Of a stretch of DNA of 64,000 nucleotides, positions 12,652-24,539 are shown piece by piece. Source of the stretch: Gonocerus acuteangulatus. Lineage: Eukaryota; Arthropoda; Insecta; Hemiptera; Coreidae. Location: NCBI GenBank assembly GCA_946811695.1, contig OX328123.1, positions 34,514,873-34,578,872 of the forward strand, read 5' to 3'. The position numbers were made by a program, and so were the translations under genes. The notes under the pieces are model-generated. The model was not told the origin of the DNA. It was given only the letters and a program-made list of their open reading frames with translations, and ran no database searches. The stretch's first letter is position 1. Every line of letters starts with the position of its first letter.

Positions 12652-13140
12652 TACTAAGAAACTCGTATTGTATTATTTTGGCTTAAAACAGTTCAAGTTG
12701 TAGTGATTTTCTACCAAAAGAGGTATTATACAAATGTTGGAGAAGGATCGCCACGAGTGAATATTCTGCTTATAATTTCGAAAGTATTGATTTCGTTCCA
12801 TTTTTTCTTTTAATGATTGAAGCAGTTTTCGAACTTTTAGATTCAAAGCCAATTCAAACACCCATTAGGATCTCAGCATTGTTTCGGTTAAAGCTTAAAT
12901 ATTATTCAGCTTCCTTTTGTCAAGAGCCTGAATTCCTCTCACTATCCAGCAACACCTAGGTACTGATAACGCAGTCAAGATATTTGCTGCAGTAACAAGT
13001 GGAATAGGTACCTTAAGGCGTTTTCGTTCATGTCCTGTAGCATTAGTCAAGGAATAAAAGCAGTTATTGGTGAGTTTTGATCTTCTGTGAAAAATGTAAA
13101 ATGAAATTTAAAAGAGAAAAAGGTTTTTAGGCGCCACAAA

Positions 13141-13959
13141 TGGAAACTGACAATACCCTATGTGGAAACTGACAATACCCTATGTGGAAACGACTCTCCC
13201 CCTCCTCCGGCATCTTAACACTCGGTCAAGGAAACTGACAATACCCTATGTGGAAACGACTCTCCCCCTCCTCCGGCATCTTAACACTCGGTCAAGGAAA
13301 CTGACAATACCCTAAGTGGAAACGACTCTCCCCCTCCTCCGGCATCTTAACACTCGGTCAAGGAAACTGACAATACCCTATGTGGAAACGACTCTCCCCC
13401 TCCTCCGGCATCTTAACACTCGGTCAAGGAAACTGACAATACCCTAAGTGGAAACGACTCTCCCCCTCCTCCGGCATCTTAACACTCGGTCAAGGAAACT
13501 GACAATACCCTATGTGGAAACGACTCTCCCCCTCCTCCGGCATCTTAACACTCGGTCAAGGAAACTGACAATACCCTATGTGGAAACGACTCTCCCCCTC
13601 CTCCGGCATCTTAACACTCGGTCAAGGAAACTGACAATACCCTAAGTGGAAACGACTCTCCCCCTCCTCCGGCATCTTAACACTCGGTCAAGGAAACTGA
13701 CAATACCCTAAGTGGAAACGACTCTCCCCCTCCTCCGGCATCTTAACACTCGGTCAAGGAAACTGACAATACCCTATGTGGAAACGACTCTCCCCCTCCT
13801 CCGGCATCTTAACACTCGGTCAAGGAAACTGACAATACCCTAAGTGGAAACGACTCTCCCCCTCCTCCGGCATCTTAACACTCGGTCAAGGAAACTGACA
13901 ATACCCTAAGTGGAAACGACTCTCCCCCTCCTCCGGCATCTTAACACTCGGTCAAGGAA
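13141..13959 (+). repeat. 66-bp minisatellite, about 12 units
   Basis: The unit starts GTGGAAACGACTCTCCCCCT and includes CATCTTAACACTCGGTCAAG. Starts fall every 66 bases from 13184 to 13910. Units are almost identical except for A or T in CCCTAAGTGG/CCCTATGTGG. The 22-codon length keeps frames open, so 13448-13645 is a repeat artefact and not a gene. Confidence 0.95.
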
Positions 13960-13984
13960 AAAAATTTCTTATCTTGTTTTACTG

Positions 13985-14250
13985 AAATAATCATTTTACT
14001 GTTAAAATAATTTTAAAACAAAAAACAACCAATAAAAGAACAAACAAACCTTTCGAAATTTTGAGCACTTAATTATTCTATTGACATCGCCCCATCGAAA
14101 ATATGTTTTAGGGCATTTCCTGTAGAAAATTTAGTTATCTTCCAAGTAATTAATATCCACTTAGCACGATTTGCTAACCGTTTTCGAGATATTTAACAAA
14201 ATATAAGAACATCGCAGACGTTTCATGTCTATTAATACAATTATTTTATT
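13985..14250 (-). repeat. Helentron-like interior fragment, reverse orientation
   Basis: It contains TTTCGAAATTTTGAGCACTTA and AACCGTTTTCGAGATATTTA as in the copy at 56470-57085. It lies just after the 66-bp minisatellite. Confidence 0.4.
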
Positions 14251-14408
14251 TATATTTCTTCTAGAGATCGCGAACGTAGTGATTCGCTCTTTTACAATTA
14301 TTGGTGGAAGAAACCACTGACAGTTTTTGGAAATTTGTAATGAAAAATTAATAATTTTTTTGAGTGTGAATAATATTCAAAAATTAGGAATAGATATTCT
14401 TTTATGTT

Positions 14409-14409
14409 T

Positions 14410-14484
<75 letters not shown>
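14409..14484. repeat. (CA)n(TA)n array
   Basis: A short CA run passing into a long TA run. Confidence 0.95.
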
Positions 14485-14485
<1 letters not shown>

Positions 14486-14532
14486 CATTAAGAATTTTAT
14501 AAGGTTTTCATATCATACTATATTTACATGAA

Positions 14533-14570
14533 ATTACTCTAAGATGACGCAGTTACTCAGAGTTGTACTT
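14533..14570 (+). repeat. Helentron-like right-terminal fragment
   Basis: CTAAGATGACGCAGTTACTCAGAGTTGTAC corresponds to the right end of copies 1-2 with several changes. Confidence 0.35.
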
Positions 14571-14917
14571 TTTCTGTGTAAAATAGGTGGGAGAGATATG
14601 AGAAAAGGCGGGAAGGGCGAAGAGAGGATTAGCCCTAACCTCTAGACCAAAGAGGAATATTAATTCCCAGTGGTTGGAAAACTGTAGCGAACCCTAGCGG
14701 CCATGAGAAGAAACACTACAAAGGGGCCATTGTTGCCAACCTCTCGGGTATTAATATGTACTCGCTTTAACCTCGATCCACAAACAGTTTGCATTAGCCC
14801 AGCAAGCCTTTTTACTCCTGCGCTTTTTAATCCAAGTAAAACTGCAAACTCCGCCATGCTCAAAGCTCTATTATTACTTTGTTAGATATTTTTGAATACT
14901 GAGTAAAATGTACAAAC

Positions 14918-14920
<3 letters not shown>

Positions 14921-14973
<53 letters not shown>
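14921..14973. repeat. (TA)n array
   Basis: TA run; the frame 14874-15116 on the minus strand is created by it. Confidence 0.95.
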
Positions 14974-14974
<1 letters not shown>

Positions 14975-15647
14975 GAATATTTATTTTACATAACATCCTC
15001 ATAAGGCAATCATCGTCTGATATTGTAAACATCTGGTAACGAAATTGGCTAGTAACGCATGACAGCAATCTATGAGATGTCAAATGCACAATTAAGGATG
15101 GCGTGATCAGCGTCAAAAAATCACTAATTATTAAAGATAGACCAACCGAATCCCCAGATCCTGTGTTCCAAAGTTATTATGTATTATAAATGTTTCCTCG
15201 AACACTTCATGTTGAGAAATTATTGAGATCTGTATTCGTGGTTTTAGCAGATTTTAAAGCTCCAATGCCTCCAGAAAGTGCATTTCCGGACCCATGTTGA
15301 TAGGAAGTTTTTATCTCATAATCCAGTTTCCTATGAGTACCTTGAAGCTTAACACTACTATACATAACTGAACATAATGGAAGTCGACACGTATTTTCGA
15401 AAGAAGACATAGTAGAAACTCGTCAGCACGTTTTAAGTCGATATTTTTTTCAGACTACATGGACACAGATCCACACAAGCACACATATTTGGTATATAGG
15501 TGTGTGTGTTTATAAGTTTCCGTTGGTTAATTTTTATTCTTTCGCTACAAAATGTTATGTACACTATTTGTATACGAAAATTAAGGAATATAGAATAGAT
15601 GAATTGAATGTTGCCTGAATATTGGGAGGTTTGGTGCAGTGTTGGGC

Positions 15648-16140
15648 AAGAATCATTCAGAATAATGAATAATGAATAATGAATAAATTTGATATTTCAT
15701 TCTGAATAATGAATAAGTTTTCATTCATTATTCATTGAATCAATGAATAACGTAAATTTTTATTTTTATTCATTGTTGAATAACAATGATTTATTGAATG
15801 AAAATCTTTATTGAATGAAAATGATTTTATTGAATGAAAATTTTTATTGAATGAAAATGATTTATTGAATGAAAATTTGTATTGAATGAAAATGATTTAT
15901 TGAATAAAAATGATTTATTGAATGAAAATGATTTATTGAATAAAAATGATTTATTGAATGAAAATGATTTATTGATTGAAAATGTTCATTGAATTAAAAT
16001 TATTTATTTGAATGACAATTTTTATTAAATAAAAATGATTTATTTGAATGAAAATTTTTATTGAATAAAAATGATTAATTTGATTTTTATATGAAATTTG
16101 TCGTTATAATTTTTCTTTCTTTTAATGAAAACTATATATT
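15648..16140 (+). repeat. AT-rich tandem block, copy 2
   Basis: It begins GTGTTGGGCAAGAATCATTC, then many units of AATGATTTATTGAATGAAAA, and ends AATGAAAACTATATATTTG. The inverse copy is at 820-1175. It abuts the 124-bp repeat at 16165. Confidence 0.8.
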
Positions 16141-16164
16141 TGTCTGATATTGATATTATTTACT

Positions 16165-16790
16165 GAATATCTATATGTATAAAAATCACGTGTCTGTTTG
16201 TCCCTTTTACAAATCCACATCGTTTGACCGATTTTGACCAAACTTGGAACACTGGTAGATCTTGATGCGGGGAATCTCGTAGGCTACCTCAAAAACGTCT
16301 ACCAGCTTTCTGTCTGTATGTTTGTTCCTTATACAGTTCCACACCGTTTGACCGATTTTGACCAAACTTGGAACACTGGTAGGTCTTGATCCGGGAAATC
16401 TCGTAAGCCAGATCAAAAACGTCTACCAGCTGTCTGTCTGTATGCTTGTTCCTTATACAATTCCACACCGTTTGACCGATTTTGACCAAACTTGGAACAC
16501 TGGTAGGTCTTGATCCGGGAAGTCTCGTAGGGGGGGGGGGGTCTGTATGTTTGTTCCTTATGCAATTCCACACCGTTTGACCGATTTTGACTAAACTTAG
16601 CCCGCAGGTAGGTATCGATCTGGGGAATGTCATAGGCTAGGCCAAAAACGTCTACTAGCTATCCACACCGTCTATTCAAATCCACACCGTTTGGCCAATT
16701 TTGTCCAAACTTGCCACACGGGTAGGTCTTGTTACTTGAGTGTCATAGGGCAGGTCAACATTTTGTAGGACTAACAGTTCGGAGGTCACA
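16165..16790 (-). repeat. 124-bp tandem repeat of a dispersed family
   Basis: GTTTGACCGATTTTGACCAA recurs at 16222, 16346 and 16470 (124 apart), then 16575 and a variant at 16689. Each unit also has TCTGTCTGTATGTTTGTTCC and GGAACACTGGTAG. A G run (16530-16541) shortens one unit. The same family is at 22902-23222, 38706-38850 and 42196-42380. Frames here are repeat artefacts. Confidence 0.85.
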
Positions 16791-16875
16791 GGTTGTAAAC
16801 TGTGAACCCGAACACTTACAGATTTGTGCTATTAGAGTTTAATATTACTTACATGGTTTCTTTTTCTTTTTTTTT

Positions 16876-16909
<34 letters not shown>

Positions 16910-17361
16910 GTGTTCTATTTACAAAAATTAGGTGTAATTTTTAAAAACAAGTAACTGCTTTATTGTAAAAATTAAAGATGCCTGGATGATAATTATTTTT
17001 AATAATAATGAAGTAAATTCAGGAGGTGGGAGGTTATATTGAATTAAGTAACTCTTATTTTTCTCACAGGAGAAACTTTCACATTTATTGTTTCTTTTAC
17101 ATAAAGGATATCTTTACAAGAAATGTTTTGGGTACAATACTAGTCAAAACAAAATTACCTACTTTTTTCCCATCTACCCTAATATCACAATAACCAAACA
17201 AAAAATTCAAGTTATAAAAAGTGAACATTTACTTTTAATTGTAAAAATTATTATTCCAATGACTGCTGCCATGAAAATTAAATGTTAATGATAGGCGTAT
17301 AATAGTCATTATTTAAAGTATGTACAATGCCTAATTATTTTTTCCTATCAGACTACTACAA

Positions 17362-19058
17362 CTAATTATTCAAATAAGCTTTCAGAATTACTCTCATTTC
17401 AAAATGTTCATCACTGAGCTTATGTGCTTTGGGAGTATTTGTCATGCTTGCGAATGAAAACAGTCTTTCAAGTGGCGCAGATGTCGCCAGAGGCGTGTTA
17501 AATTTGATAAAAACATTTTTTATATATTTAAAATTATTTAACACACTCAAATCTTCTTCCTGATTTTAAAAAAATTGCAACACCTGGATTTCTGCTTTCG
17601 TAAAAGAATTGTCGCTTGTTGCGGTATCGACATTTCCAAAATCAAAAAAGTCATCAACTTCAGATAGGCGAGCTGTAGGTGTCACCTCCGTTAATGCATT
17701 TACCTCTTCTAAAAGTTTTTCTTTAAAAAGTCCTATAATTTGGTCATGCTTTGATGAGTTTACACAAGGCAGCCACTTTTTTTTGAATCGAGGATGAGAT
17801 AATGATGCAATAGCGGCCATTTTTGACTGTGGGCTGGTAAAGTTGAAAAATTCACTAAATCGAGTATTCAAGCTGTCTAATAAATATCGAGCGATTGGCT
17901 TACAGTAAGTCATATATTTTTCTGATAAAACTTCTAGCTTTCTTCTTAAGGCCAGCAAGGTATGGATTAACATACCATAAGAAACATCTTTTTCCCCCTG
18001 GAGAATGTCAATTGCTAATGCTAATGGTTTTGTACAATCCAGGAGCTCCAAAATATACAGAAACTCATTATCCTTGAGCATTTCTTTGTGTGCTAACGCT
18101 GTCATCAGATCGGCACACTTATCCTTGATCCCGTGTATTTGTTTCAATGCATCATAAAGGGAGTTCCATCTTGTAGCACCAGGTCGGCTTAGCGTATGAC
18201 CAATAATCTCTTCCAATATTTAAGCCGATTTGGGTCTTGACGCAGCTTTCCAAAGTTTATTACATTTTTTGAAAACCTTATGATGAATGGAAAACAGTTC
18301 ATGGAAATTTGTAATTGTTTTTTGTAAATCTGCTGACGCACACAGACTTAGTGTATGGGCTGCACACTTTAAATGACATGGCAAGTTTTCTATAATTTTT
18401 GAATAAAACTCATCAGTTTCTAACTCATCTTCTTCATTTTCACTTTCTGTAGAAGCCTCGTCATAATAATTTTCCCCTTCATTGGTGTTTACATCCAAAG
18501 TTACATTAGTTGGCTTAACTCCAAGTATTTTAAAGGCTTTTAAAAAATTACTCCCGTTGTCTGTAATTGTGGCGACAATTTTGCTAGCGTCAAGTTTGAA
18601 TTCCGCATGGATATCACTCAACATAAATGATACTCTATCAAATGAATGGGAATTTCGAAATCGGCGGCAAGCAAGGGCACCTGACTGCCTTTTAAAATTG
18701 TTGTCTATCCAGTGAACAGTCACACCAAAAAAACTTCTGCGCTTTGCAGACCAGATGTCTGCAGTAGTACACACAGACTTACACTTTCCTAATTGGTCCT
18801 TAATATTGCCTAAAATGCTTTGATATAAGCTATCCATTCGTCGTACTAAAGTTCGACGACTTATCATATGAAGTCCTCTTTTTTTAATGTCCAAATCAGT
18901 AAACATTTTTACAAAATATTTATCTTCTAAAATGCGCAGTGAACACATAGAATGTATAATAAATTTCAATATATTGTTTTCGAACTCATCTTGGGATATA
19001 AAATTTCTTTCCTTATTACGTGATGAATTCACAGAAAAAGCACTTTGATTTTTGATTG
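17362..19058 (-). pseudogene. hAT transposase, main part, broken by two stops
   Basis: One reading frame on the minus strand runs through three open pieces (18220-19083, 17566-18216, 17362-17550). They are separated only by in-frame TAA codons at 18220-18222 and 17566-17568. Family motifs appear in order: TADIWSAKRRSFFGVTVHW (first catalytic region), TITDNGSNFLKAF (second acidic region), HLKCAAHTLSLC, GATRWNSLYDAL, and the C-terminal dimerisation signature SAPLERLFSFAS. This is the ZBED-like hAT class, which cuts and pastes DNA and leaves 8-bp duplications. The apparent ATG at 19083 and the first nine residues come from an inserted element, not from hAT. The true N-terminal part lies at 21977-22314. 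It is a dead transposase. Confidence 0.9.
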
Positions 19059-19216
19059 TTAGCGCGGTTCCTCCCTCCCCCATAGGGAGGAACCCCGCTT
19101 ATAAGGTTGATACAATGAAACAATCCGGAAGTGCCGACTAGAAAATTTTGCGTTTCAGAACCCCTAGAAACCGAAAATAACGGTGGTTCAAATTTGTATA
19201 TATATATATATGTATA

Positions 19217-19281
<65 letters not shown>

Positions 19282-20210
19282 CTGTTCGCTCTCTAAATAG
19301 AAGACGAATGGTCCGATTTTGATGAAATTTGGTACAAAAATCTGTCGTCCAATTTGAAAGGTCAAGTTCGTTAACCAGCAAAATCCGCCCACTGGAAGAT
19401 GGCGTTTGGGGCGAAATTCGCGCAGAAAAAATCGTAACGCTTACGTTTTTGAGTTCATAAGCTTGTAAGTACTCGTTTTATAGGCTTCTTGGGCTAGAAA
19501 AACGAATGAAACCATTTTCAAGGCGATAGCTTTAACCGTTGTCGAGAAAATTGGAAAAATAGTTTTTGAATACCGTTTTTGGTTTGGGTACTTAGAATAA
19601 CGGGATTCAGTTGAAACATTATGTGCATGTTCTACTTTCATTAAAACTAATATGTTGAAAGTTATGTTACGTTTGGAGTTAAGGAAGGGTTAGAATAAAA
19701 TATTTTATGAACAGATATGAAAAGTTTTGGAAACTTCGTATACTTTCATTAATATCTCGAACACGGTTGGGAAATCGTGGTAAGTGGATTGAAACTATTT
19801 GAAAGCTTACTAAATTCTCTACAAAAATGATTCTAAAACTATTTTTGATTAGATTATGTCAATCGGAGAAATAAATGCTTAAAACTTCAAATACGTCTGT
19901 TTTGTTCTTATGAACGGGTTTTTGTCGTTCTTTTTGTAATTTTTGTCTCTTTCCCTTGGTTTTTTATTGCTTTTTATTTCTTTAATTTCTTATGTTGTAT
20001 TTGTAAGGAAAATGTATGTGTGTGTAAAACAGGATAGGTAAAATGAGACCAATTTTCTGTTGTCAGAAATAATGAAAAGTTTTGGGAACTTCGTATAATT
20101 TCTTAATATCTCGAAAACGGTTGAAAATCTTGGGAAGCGAAAGGTTACCATTCGAAAGCTTACTAAATGGTCTACAAGAAAGGTTCTAAAGAAAGTTTTG
20201 AATAAGCGAA

Positions 20211-20314
20211 GTAATGTCAGCTTTGGATTTGTCGATTTCCTTCAAATGTCTTGAAACTGTCGAGGCTCCTACTCTGAGTTCTTTGGCATATTCCCTAGTG
20301 TTTTTAATTGCTTA
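20211..20314 (-). pseudogene. mariner-type transposase helix-turn-helix scrap
   Basis: On the minus strand about 34 codons read IKNTREYAKELRVGASTVSR followed by HLKEIDKSKADI. This is the second helix-turn-helix of mariner transposases, which recognises the inverted repeats. Both sides pass straight into Helentron-like sequence, so only this short piece was captured or survives. Confidence 0.6.
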
Positions 20315-21429
20315 TAGTAGTCAAATGTATTTGTCAATAAAACAGGATACGTATAATTAGAATCAATATTTTGTTTGTTAGAATTCGATGATGCCGTACG
20401 AATATCTAGATTACAGTACTGGTGTTGATTTCGTTCTTTAGAATTATTCTTGGTATTCCCTATTTTCATCTGTTACCCATAGTTTTTTATTGTTAGTAGG
20501 TTTTTCTTATTGATTATAGAATATAAATCTATTTGGCTATAAAACAGGATACGTAAAATTAGTGACAATATTTCGGAGATTTCTGAGCGAAATACTTTTA
20601 AGATTTTCTACCACCACGAACGGCTTTTTTCCTCTATTTTTATCCACTAGATAGGCTTTATTTTGCATATTATTCTATATAAGTTTTATTCAGCAGGGGA
20701 TTCTGATGAAATGTCGTGTTTTTGCTGTGGATTTTAAATACGATGTATCTAAGATTGGATAACATTAGCGAGTCTACATAGTTAAGAACCGACGACGGAG
20801 GATTACTTCTTGCTATGATTTAGTCTACATATGTATATTAAGTCCTAAATCCAAAAAATAAACTTCACAACGGTTAGATACTATGAGCGTATATGGCGGT
20901 TCAATGCCCGTAGAACACAATGGGGCCGCAGGAAATTTACCTGCTAAGAGTTAATCCTCAAGAGCTGTAAATATACCCCAGGTATCTGCCGACACAAATA
21001 CAAAGCCTAGGCGGAGAGCACCCCAAACACAGATCCAAAAATAGGTTATATACTAAATATTCATAAAGACTACTTAGTTGTAAACCGATTCATCAATTAG
21101 CAATCAATAGTTTTCAACAAAGGTTATATACTAAATATTGATAAAAAGTATTTAATTAGAAAAAAATCAATATTCCACAAGACTTGTTTTTGGTCCATTT
21201 GTGTCTACTCCGTAGACTTAATTAGGTATATTATTCTATTGTAGTTGGGCAACTAAACTTTGTTTTATTTTGTTAAATAAAGTTTTTTTTTTGACTTGTT
21301 ATTCGTCAAGACTTTTATTTGTCCTTGTGTATTTACTAGATACGTTTTATTCGGCATATTATTCTATATAGGCTATATTAGGCAGGGTATTCTACTCAAT
21401 CTTGTGTACTTCTTCTTGATCCTTCTGTA

Positions 21430-21687
21430 CTTGGGCGTATATAAAAACAATTTCGGGGGGGGGGGGGGCTGAGACCATTTCCAGGGTATGGAATACTAAA
21501 TATTTAGAGCTTGGAATAGTTTTAGGCAACTAAAACGCTATTGCACGTAAAATAAAATATTTTTTATGAACTAAGTGATCTTATTTAATTTATTTTTAAG
21601 GGTTTTACGAGAAGTTTTTATCATCAATTCAAAATTTCGGGAGGGGCTGCAGCCCCCTCAGCCCCCCCCCCCTCATATACGCCCATG
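21430..21687. mobile_element. hAT-type MITE with 8-bp duplication
   Basis: The ends CTTGGGCGTATAT and ATATACGCCCATG are inverted repeats. CTTCTGTA flanks both sides (21422-21429 and 21688-21695), an 8-bp duplication typical of hAT. Long G and C runs sit just inside each end. It interrupts copy 2 of the Helentron-like element. A second copy is at 38128-38362. Confidence 0.8.
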
Positions 21688-21976
21688 CTTCTGTATCCTC
21701 TAGAAAGGCTTTATTAGGCATATTTTGTATTGATTTATAGAGCTTTGCTTTAGAATGAGAGCCAGATTCTGTAATTTCCGCTTCTGTGTAAAAGTTAGCT
21801 ACTGTCGGTGTCCCTGACGCCTTAATATCACTTTTATTCGAGATGTTCGAGAGGATTTTGACAATTTTCACGAGATATATAAAAAAAATAAGTTTATTTC
21901 TTTTCTAAGCTTATCAAATGGCACTAGGGACATGAACGGAACCGCGCTAAGATGCTGCAGTTCCTGCGAGTCGGAC

Positions 21977-22314
21977 TTTTTTGCTTTTCTTGTATTCCTC
22001 GTACTCCTCAAACACACTTGTCCCATGTCACCTTTTTAAATGGGAAATATAATTTGAAGAGGAAAATCTATTTCCTTTTATTGTTACGTGATTTGGTTTG
22101 CATTTTACGCACTTTGCAGTGACGGATGCATCCGAACTTGATATTTCTAATATTTCAAAAAATGTTCCGTCTAAAATAGGAGTGTGACTTAAAGTTGATC
22201 TAGATTGAACTACCTTTGGTGTCTCCTTTGAAGTACCTGTAAAGCTTCGGACTGTTCAACTGAAAGACTCGAAACACCAAGACTTCCCTGAGTGTCACTA
22301 TCACAATCCATCAT
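21977..22314 (-). pseudogene. hAT transposase, N-terminal BED zinc-finger part, displaced by insertion
   Basis: Read on the minus strand, 22314 downward gives an acidic, serine-rich start beginning at ATG. Further on comes a BED-type finger with CVKC and SNYISHLKR followed by a stop and HG, then EEYEEYKKSKK. Frameshifts and stops break it. It ends exactly where the Helentron-like element 19059-21976 begins, and the frame resumes as hAT sequence at 19058. So the two pieces are one gene split by a 2.9-kb insertion. Confidence 0.75.
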
Positions 22315-22901
22315 GTTAAATTTTATAAATATAAAAAAGATGAAATAAAAGAAAAGCAAATTCACTAACAGTGACTAAAACTGATCACTGAAAAATAACT
22401 GATTTTTTTTTTCCACTGACACAATAAGTCAATTCAACTTTCACAATCTGAATGGATTAATGCAGCATAAAAAACAGATAGGATAGACCCAGTGTATTAG
22501 AGTCCCTTTGACCTGTTCAATATCAAGAAATAAACACATCGGAAGCTCTTCCTTGTTGACTATTTGCTGTGCTTATCTCACTCTCAACTTATACCTACTT
22601 CATTAATGCGTTTTAATCGGATTGAGTTATAAATAACAAATTAAATAAATTGTCTATCTTTTAATATGTTTCTCCTGAAATGATGATTTATTTGTTGTTT
22701 TTTTTTAATCAATCTGACCGCATTGAAGCATAGTTTGAGACAATGTTTTATGGTTGTGTTCCATAACTGAACTTTTGTTCCCCACCACATTATTTTAAAT
22801 GAATAGAAATAATGAATGGAGAAGAAAAAATAATTAATTATAATTAATCATTTTTTCTTCTTATAATTAATTATTTTAATAAATAAATATTCATTACAGT
22901 A

Positions 22902-23222
22902 GCTGTTACCCGGCGTACCATGCTACGCCTACTTTTTGCATTTATAAAATCGATGGTAGACGTTTTTGAGCTAGCCTACGAGATTCCCCACATCAAGATC
23001 TACCAGAGTTCCAAGTTTGGTCAAAATCGGCCAAACGATGTGGATTTGTAAAAGGAACAAACATACAGACAGACAGCTGGTAGACGTTTTTGACCTAGCC
23101 TATGAGAGTCCTCGGATCAAGAACCTATCTGAAAGCCATGTTTGGTCAAAATCGGTCAAACGGTTTGGATTTGTATATGGAACAAACATACAGACAGAAA
23201 CGTTATTTTTATATATCTAGAT
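22902..23222 (+). repeat. Dispersed repeat (AGCTGTTACCCGGCGTACC family), opposite orientation
   Basis: It starts GTAGCTGTTACCCGGCGTAC, has two units with GTTTGGTCAAAATCGG and GGAACAAACATACAGACAGA, and ends TTTTTATATATCTAGAT. It is the best view of this family's ends in the window. Confidence 0.75.
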
Positions 23223-23432
23223 AAAAAAAAAAAAATCATTCAATGAATAACTGAATAAATGAATGAATTCTTATTCAATAAAAATTTATTGAATAATTAT
23301 CTAACCCTGTTATTCATAGAATAAAAAAAAATCAGTGGATGAATAACGTAATCAATGAATAAATTATTATTCAATAAAAATTTATTTGAATGATCATTGA
23401 ATAAAAAAAATTATTGAATAATGCCCAACTCT
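23223..23432 (-). repeat. AT-rich tandem block, copy 3
   Basis: ATTCAATAAAAATTTATTGA and GAATAACG units end with TGCCCAACTCTGG. It abuts the dispersed repeat 22902-23222 just as copy 2 abuts 16165. Confidence 0.7.
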
Positions 23433-23752
23433 GGTTCGGTGGAACCCTAAAGTTTAACTCCTTGCTTCCAGATTGTTTCAGTGAGCTTATCTGGGTTTAA
23501 TTTAAACCCGACATTAACATGAAAGCTCAACGGAGTAGGATTTTGTTTCTCCAAAGTAACTCTCAATACAATACCAATTTCAGCTTAAAAGGCGCGGTTT
23601 TGTTATTGGCATTGCCTTGATGAGAGATTTCCTTATTTGAACGCGTCTTGAGGGCAAAAAATAATGTTTGTTATAACTTTAGACCCTGACCCGAAAGGAA
23701 AATTGTACAGAACTTCCTCCTTCTTCTTCTTCTTTGTCTTCCTCTTGTGCCA

Positions 23753-23925
23753 TTACAAGCGTCGAGGAGCCTCGGTAAATTTCAGCCATTCCCTCCGGTT
23801 CCTGCAAAGCTGCTTCATTTGCTGGAGGGTTTTGCCTCTTTTCCCTCCAATCTTCTGGATATTTTCCTCGTAAGAAATCCTAGGCCGACCTCGCCGTCTT
23901 TTCCCAGAGGGTCGAGCTTCTAAAA
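23753..23925 (-). pseudogene. LINE ORF2 C-terminal tail fragment
   Basis: The minus strand reads SGKRRRGRPRISYEENIQKI and ends LCRNRREWLKFTEAPRRL with a stop at 23753-23755. The GKRRRGRP...NR.EW pattern is the C-terminus of several LINE ORF2 proteins. It is only about 55 codons. Confidence 0.6.
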
Positions 23926-24539
23926 CTTACTCCAGATTAAGCCAGAACTTACTCCACACATTTTAATACACTCCCTCTGCTAATCCCCTAAATTTTTAAA
24001 CTGCCCATCTCGAAATTCCGCCTAACCTTAATCCATTCAAGTCTGCTTGCCACTTTCGTGACATTGGGGCGGGGTGCCCCGTGACCTGATAGCAAATTCA
24101 ATGCCATTTCTTCACTTCCGGACTGAAATCCACCGCTTTGAAATAGGTAAATTCATAATAACTATTGTACAAGGAAGAACAGAGGGGAGAAGGCAGCCAT
24201 TTCTGACACTCCCTAAAGAGTGTGATATCTAGTGATATGTTTTGTTAACTCTGATCACTCTTGTGTTCGCAAGAATTCATTCATAATACAGTTTTAGCCT
24301 TTTAAAAGGAGATTTCCTTGTGCTACCCGGTACCTTTGCATAGTTAGGGTTTCTCTGAAGGACCTTATTTGTTTCTTACCAGTTGATGAGTATATAGAGA
24401 TCAATTACCATAGATATTATACCAACGCCAAGATACTTGACTTGATATTATTTTAAAAAATAACACCAATATTTTTGTTAAAAAGCAGACGTTCTAGACG
24501 ACAAAACAAATTACTCTCGCTATCCAAAAATCAAGTTAA

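Larger units (their letters stand above)
19059..21976. mobile_element. Helentron-like (HINE-type) element, copy 2, inside the hAT gene
   Basis: One end starts TTAGCGCGGTTCC followed by a palindrome (19066-19092) able to form a hairpin. The other end has the inverse GGAACCGCGCTAA (21938-21950) about 26 bases before the terminal GAGTCGGAC. Subterminal inverted repeats, one terminal hairpin and a central (TA)n array (19197-19277) are the layout of Helentron-associated elements. The same ends occur in copy 1 (7203-8910). It also contains a mariner helix-turn-helix scrap (20211-20314) and an hAT MITE (21430-21687). No Rep/helicase frame was seen, so it is non-autonomous. The class call is inference; boundaries are supported by the interrupted hAT gene. 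Confidence 0.6.

Noticed and set aside
13448..13645. Frame of repeated 22-residue units
   Set aside because: It is the in-phase reading of the 66-bp minisatellite; other units carry a stop at the variable position.
16207..16633. Minus-strand frames with repeated residues (IGQTVWNCIRNKHTD)
   Set aside because: They come from the 124-bp tandem repeat, whose dispersed copies have broken frames.
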